From contig JAGAZB010000009.1 in assembly GCA_017940255.1 (NCBI GenBank), positions 177,167 through 241,166 of the forward strand: a stretch of DNA of 64,000 nt, given 5' to 3'. The notes below the pieces were generated by a model. The model saw nothing but the letters and a program-made list of their open reading frames with translations, was not told the origin of the DNA and made no database searches. A program made the position numbers and the translations under genes. This document shows positions 61,694 through 64,000 of this stretch, piece after piece (positions within the stretch are counted from its first letter, which is position 1; every line of letters starts with the position of its first letter). The stretch comes from Treponema sp. (GTDB lineage: Bacteria; Spirochaetota; Spirochaetia; Treponematales; Treponemataceae).

Positions 61694-63745
61694 CTAGCGT
61701 TTGATAATCTTCTTAACAATCAACTGGTAAATAATTAAGACAGCCATCATGCTCAAGCCCAGAATATCACTGCGGGTTTCTGGAATTACGCAGAGAAGAC
61801 CGGCAATTGCAAAAAGAACTCTCTCTGCAATATCAAGTCCATTTACAAGGGCCTTTGGTTTGTCAGATCCATGCAAAATTCCTGTAAATCCAAAGCCGTA
61901 GCCTTCCAGAGAAACACTTATGCCAAACATTCCGATTAAAGCTGTTACGAGAATAAAAATCAGGGTTCCGGCTGTAACATCAATCATCAGAAGCTGAGGG
62001 TTGTAAACAAACATGTAGGGAATAATAAAGGCTCCGATAGCAAGTTTTGTTGCGTTTACAGCGGTTTTCATTGGTTTTGCCTTTGCAATGGCGGCGCCGG
62101 CGATTGCGGCAAGTGCAACTGGTGGTGTAACATCGGCAATAATTCCAAAGTAGAAGGCAAACATGTGAGCGGCAAGAGGCTGAACTCCCAGCTGAATAAT
62201 TGCGCCGGCAGTAATTGTTGATGTAATCAGGTAGTTTGCTGTAGTTGGGGCGCCCATACCAAGAATAATTGAGGCAAGCATTGTAAACACCAGTGTAAGG
62301 AAGAGTTTTCCTCCGGCAAGAGAAACAAGCCCTGCACCAAGTTTAAGTCCCAGACCTGTGAGTGTAACGATTCCGATAATAATTCCTGCCATACCACAGG
62401 CAATCGCTACACTTATAATATTGCGCGCAGCGGCACACATTACATCAATAATATCTCTCGCTCCGAAAGTGGGCTTGCGGCCTTTTGCGAGGTCTACAAT
62501 AGAAACTACAATTCCGATTAAAACACAGGAAACAATGCCCATGAGAGCGGCAAATACAGCTGTTTTTCCAGCACAAAGGAACCAGATAATTACAATAAGT
62601 GGCAGAATCATATAGCCCTTTGAAAGAAAAAGTGGAAGGAAACGAGGCAGTTCTTCTTTAGGAAGCCCTTTGAGTCCGAGTTTTTTTGCCTCAAGATGAA
62701 CCGTAATGAAAATGCCTGTAAAATAAAGAATTGCAGGGATAATGGCAGCCTTTACAATTGTAATGTAAGGAAGTCCAAGGCTTTCTGCCATAAGGAAGGC
62801 AGCGGCACCCATAATCGGCGGCATAAGCTGACCACCTGTAGAAGCAGAAGCTTCAACGGCGCCGGCGAATTCTCCTTTATATCCAAGTTTTTTCATCATT
62901 GGGATTGTAAAAGAGCCGGAACCTACAGTATTTGAAACTGAAGAACCAGAAACTGTACCAAGCAAGGCAGAAGAAAGAACTGCAACTTTTGCAGGACCTC
63001 CGCTGGCCCCGCCCGCAATTGCGTTACATACATCAATAAAGAACTGACCGATTCCGGTTTTTTCCAGAAGGGCACCAAATAAAATAAAGAGGAAGATAAA
63101 GGTAGAGCAGGCTCCTATTGGAGTACCCATAATACCTTCTGTATTATAGAAAAGATGACAGACAACACGCTGCAGAGAATAGCCTCTGTGGTGCAGGAAG
63201 CCTGGCAGATATTTTCCAACAAAAGCGTAAATTACAAAAACTGCGGCAATAATCATAATCGGGAAACCAACAATTCTGCGGCAGCTTTCAAAAAGAATAA
63301 GAATACCTATAATTCCGATAATTACATCTAAAACAGTGTTGTTACCTGAGCGTCTTACAAGGGATTCAAAATTAATGACGATATACATCCAGCAGGAAGC
63401 TCCAACAAGACCCAGTAAAACATCATAAAAAGGAAGTGTGTTTTTCGGCATTTTCTTTGAAGCCGGGAAGAGTAAAAATGCAAGAAGCTGGACAAAAGCA
63501 AGGTGAGTTGCACGTAAAATCTGGGCTGTAATCATTCCGGAAAGGGTTGCATAAAGTTGAAATCCTACAAATATTACTGAAATAATAACAGTGATATATT
63601 GACGCCAGCATTTGTGCTCACGGTAGGCTTGTTCTCTATCCAAGTCTTTCATCAGATTTTTCATTTCTTCTTCATTTGTTGTAGGAAGAATGTTTTCAAT
63701 TGCTCCGCTGCTTGTTTCATCAATTGGTGAATTTTTATCTTTCAC
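61694..63745 (-). CDS. TRAP transporter fused permease (4TM plus 12TM)
   Basis: 683 residues with about 15-16 hydrophobic segments. The N-terminal part (about 50-170) corresponds to the small DctQ-like subunit and the rest to the large DctM-like subunit, in a single chain as in the TAXI-type TRAP permeases. DctM-like motifs: GSGSFTIPMMKKLGYKGEFAGAVEASASTGGQLMPPIMGA (quoted here by its ends GSGSFTIP and MPPIMGA), and GMGAPTTANYLI in the second repeat. Substrates are small organic acids taken up with Na+. The start is GTG at 63745 with AGGAG. The cognate substrate-binding protein gene is not in the window. Confidence 0.93.
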   Translation of the reverse strand: MKDKNSPIDETSSGAIENILPTTNEEEMKNLMKDLDREQAYREHKCWRQYITVIISVIFVGFQLYATLSGMITAQILRATHLAFVQLLAFLLFPASKKMPKNTLPFYDVLLGLVGASCWMYIVINFESLVRRSGNNTVLDVIIGIIGILILFESCRRIVGFPIMIIAAVFVIYAFVGKYLPGFLHHRGYSLQRVVCHLFYNTEGIMGTPIGACSTFIFLFILFGALLEKTGIGQFFIDVCNAIAGGASGGPAKVAVLSSALLGTVSGSSVSNTVGSGSFTIPMMKKLGYKGEFAGAVEASASTGGQLMPPIMGAAAFLMAESLGLPYITIVKAAIIPAILYFTGIFITVHLEAKKLGLKGLPKEELPRFLPLFLSKGYMILPLIVIIWFLCAGKTAVFAALMGIVSCVLIGIVVSIVDLAKGRKPTFGARDIIDVMCAAARNIISVAIACGMAGIIIGIVTLTGLGLKLGAGLVSLAGGKLFLTLVFTMLASIILGMGAPTTANYLITSTITAGAIIQLGVQPLAAHMFAFYFGIIADVTPPVALAAIAGAAIAKAKPMKTAVNATKLAIGAFIIPYMFVYNPQLLMIDVTAGTLIFILVTALIGMFGISVSLEGYGFGFTGILHGSDKPKALVNGLDIAERVLFAIAGLLCVIPETRSDILGLSMMAVLIIYQLIVKKIIKR

Positions 63746-63750
63746 TTTTT

Positions 63751-63875
63751 ACTCCTGTGTAAGGCCGCCCGGTAGGCGGCCGGTGTTCTATAGCAAAGCG
63801 TTAAAAAAAACGCACTGCGTTTTTTAGCTTATCCATATTGCGTAAGGCCGCCTGGTAGGCGGCCGGTCTTCTATA
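63751..63875 (-). repeat. Two direct copies of a 34-bp palindromic unit in the TRAP gene leader
   Basis: GTAAGGCCGCC-Y-GGTAGGCGGCC at 63759-63792 and 63842-63875 match at 32 of 34 positions and each can fold as GGCCGCC/GGCGGCC. Between them is a hairpin AAAAAACGC-ACT-GCGTTTTTT (63805-63825). The first copy directly precedes the ribosome site AGGAGT and shares GGCCTTACACA with the GH5 gene leader. The rest to 64000 shows no clear gene. Confidence 0.75.
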
Positions 63876-64000
63876 TTTTTTTTCCGAATATAAATGATAT
63901 AAGGCTAATTTTTTTTATTTTAATGATAATGCTGGTCTGGGCTGGAAAATAATCTGTGAGTTTTATTTCTTCAGAATTTCCAAAGCTTATTGTATGATTA

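Noticed and set aside
63871..63999. Minus-strand frame of 43 codons at the window end
   Set aside because: It is open to the edge and could be the end of another gene, but its sequence (IKIKKISLISFIFGKKI) is low-complexity and resembles no expected TRAP binding protein; support is too weak.
1..64000. tRNA, rRNA, tmRNA or riboswitch
   Set aside because: No cloverleaf, rRNA or recognised riboswitch core was found by reading either strand; short unstructured RNAs could have been missed.

Overview
This 64 kb window is chromosomal DNA of a saccharolytic treponeme (Spirochaetota, genus Treponema or a close relative, probably a gut or rumen type). The evidence is gene content: a FlaB-type periplasmic flagellin, a CarD-family regulator beside ispD-ispF, the dnaX-ybaB-recR cluster, a short spirochaete-type alanyl-tRNA synthetase of about 609 codons without the usual C-terminal domain, a DUF1538/P-II pair, many lipoproteins with short lipoboxes, and a cellulose/cellobiose set (GH5 endoglucanase lipoprotein, GH94 cellobiose phosphorylase, LacI regulator). 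No rRNA, tRNA, CRISPR array, complete insertion sequence or prophage was seen. TGA is used as a normal stop (for example at 8290-8292 and 21847-21849).

Layout. 1-428: end of one membrane protein gene plus a small membrane protein. 489-3065: metal-efflux P1B ATPase and its ArsR/SmtB repressor behind a 52-bp palindrome. 3170-9351: a tight eight-gene minus-strand run (hydrolase-like membrane protein, Nif3, lspA, small membrane protein, mtnN, luxS, DUF1538, tandem P-II). 9585-13301: dnaX-ybaB-recR and a STAS/zinc-ribbon protein. 13404-14415: flaB and the detached tail of a second flagellin. 14634-22322: zinc-ribbon protein, spirochaetal hypothetical, RlpA, DEAD-box helicase, beta-barrel-like protein, carD-ispD-ispF. 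22333-27284: a giant membrane coiled-coil protein and a HAD phosphatase. 27428-28838: a heptamer tandem repeat, a strong leader terminator and a DUF6273-like lipoprotein of foreign-looking composition. 29047-32577: NFACT/RqcH protein and ilvB behind a Val/Leu leader-peptide attenuator. 32641-37300: RarA fusion, lipoprotein, outer-membrane-like protein. 37459-42444: folD-folE2, a lipoprotein and a NarL-type two-component system. 42493-56037: leuS, GH94, lacI, chemoreceptor, ilvC, GH5 and a pallilysin-like protein. 56061-61617: alaS, SurA/PpiC-like chaperone, nusB, TPR lipoprotein, groES. 61694-63745: fused TRAP permease.

How genes work together. GH5 and GH94 with the LacI regulator form a cellulose/cellobiose pathway, with a chemoreceptor divergent from lacI. 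mtnN and luxS detoxify S-adenosylhomocysteine and make AI-2. ilvB and ilvC supply the first two branched-chain amino acid steps and look separately regulated.

Most striking observations: (i) a two-hairpin repeat inserted in frame in two unrelated genes (NFACT and folE2), in opposite orientations, with compensatory changes in the stems; (ii) an in-frame TGA at codon 24 of the otherwise intact alaS; (iii) a textbook branched-chain attenuator before ilvB; (iv) at least ten genes whose -10 box lies only 6-10 nt from the start codon, implying leaderless or nearly leaderless mRNAs; (v) a tandem pair of ArsR operators that also reads as a terminator; (vi) several families of intergenic palindromic repeats.
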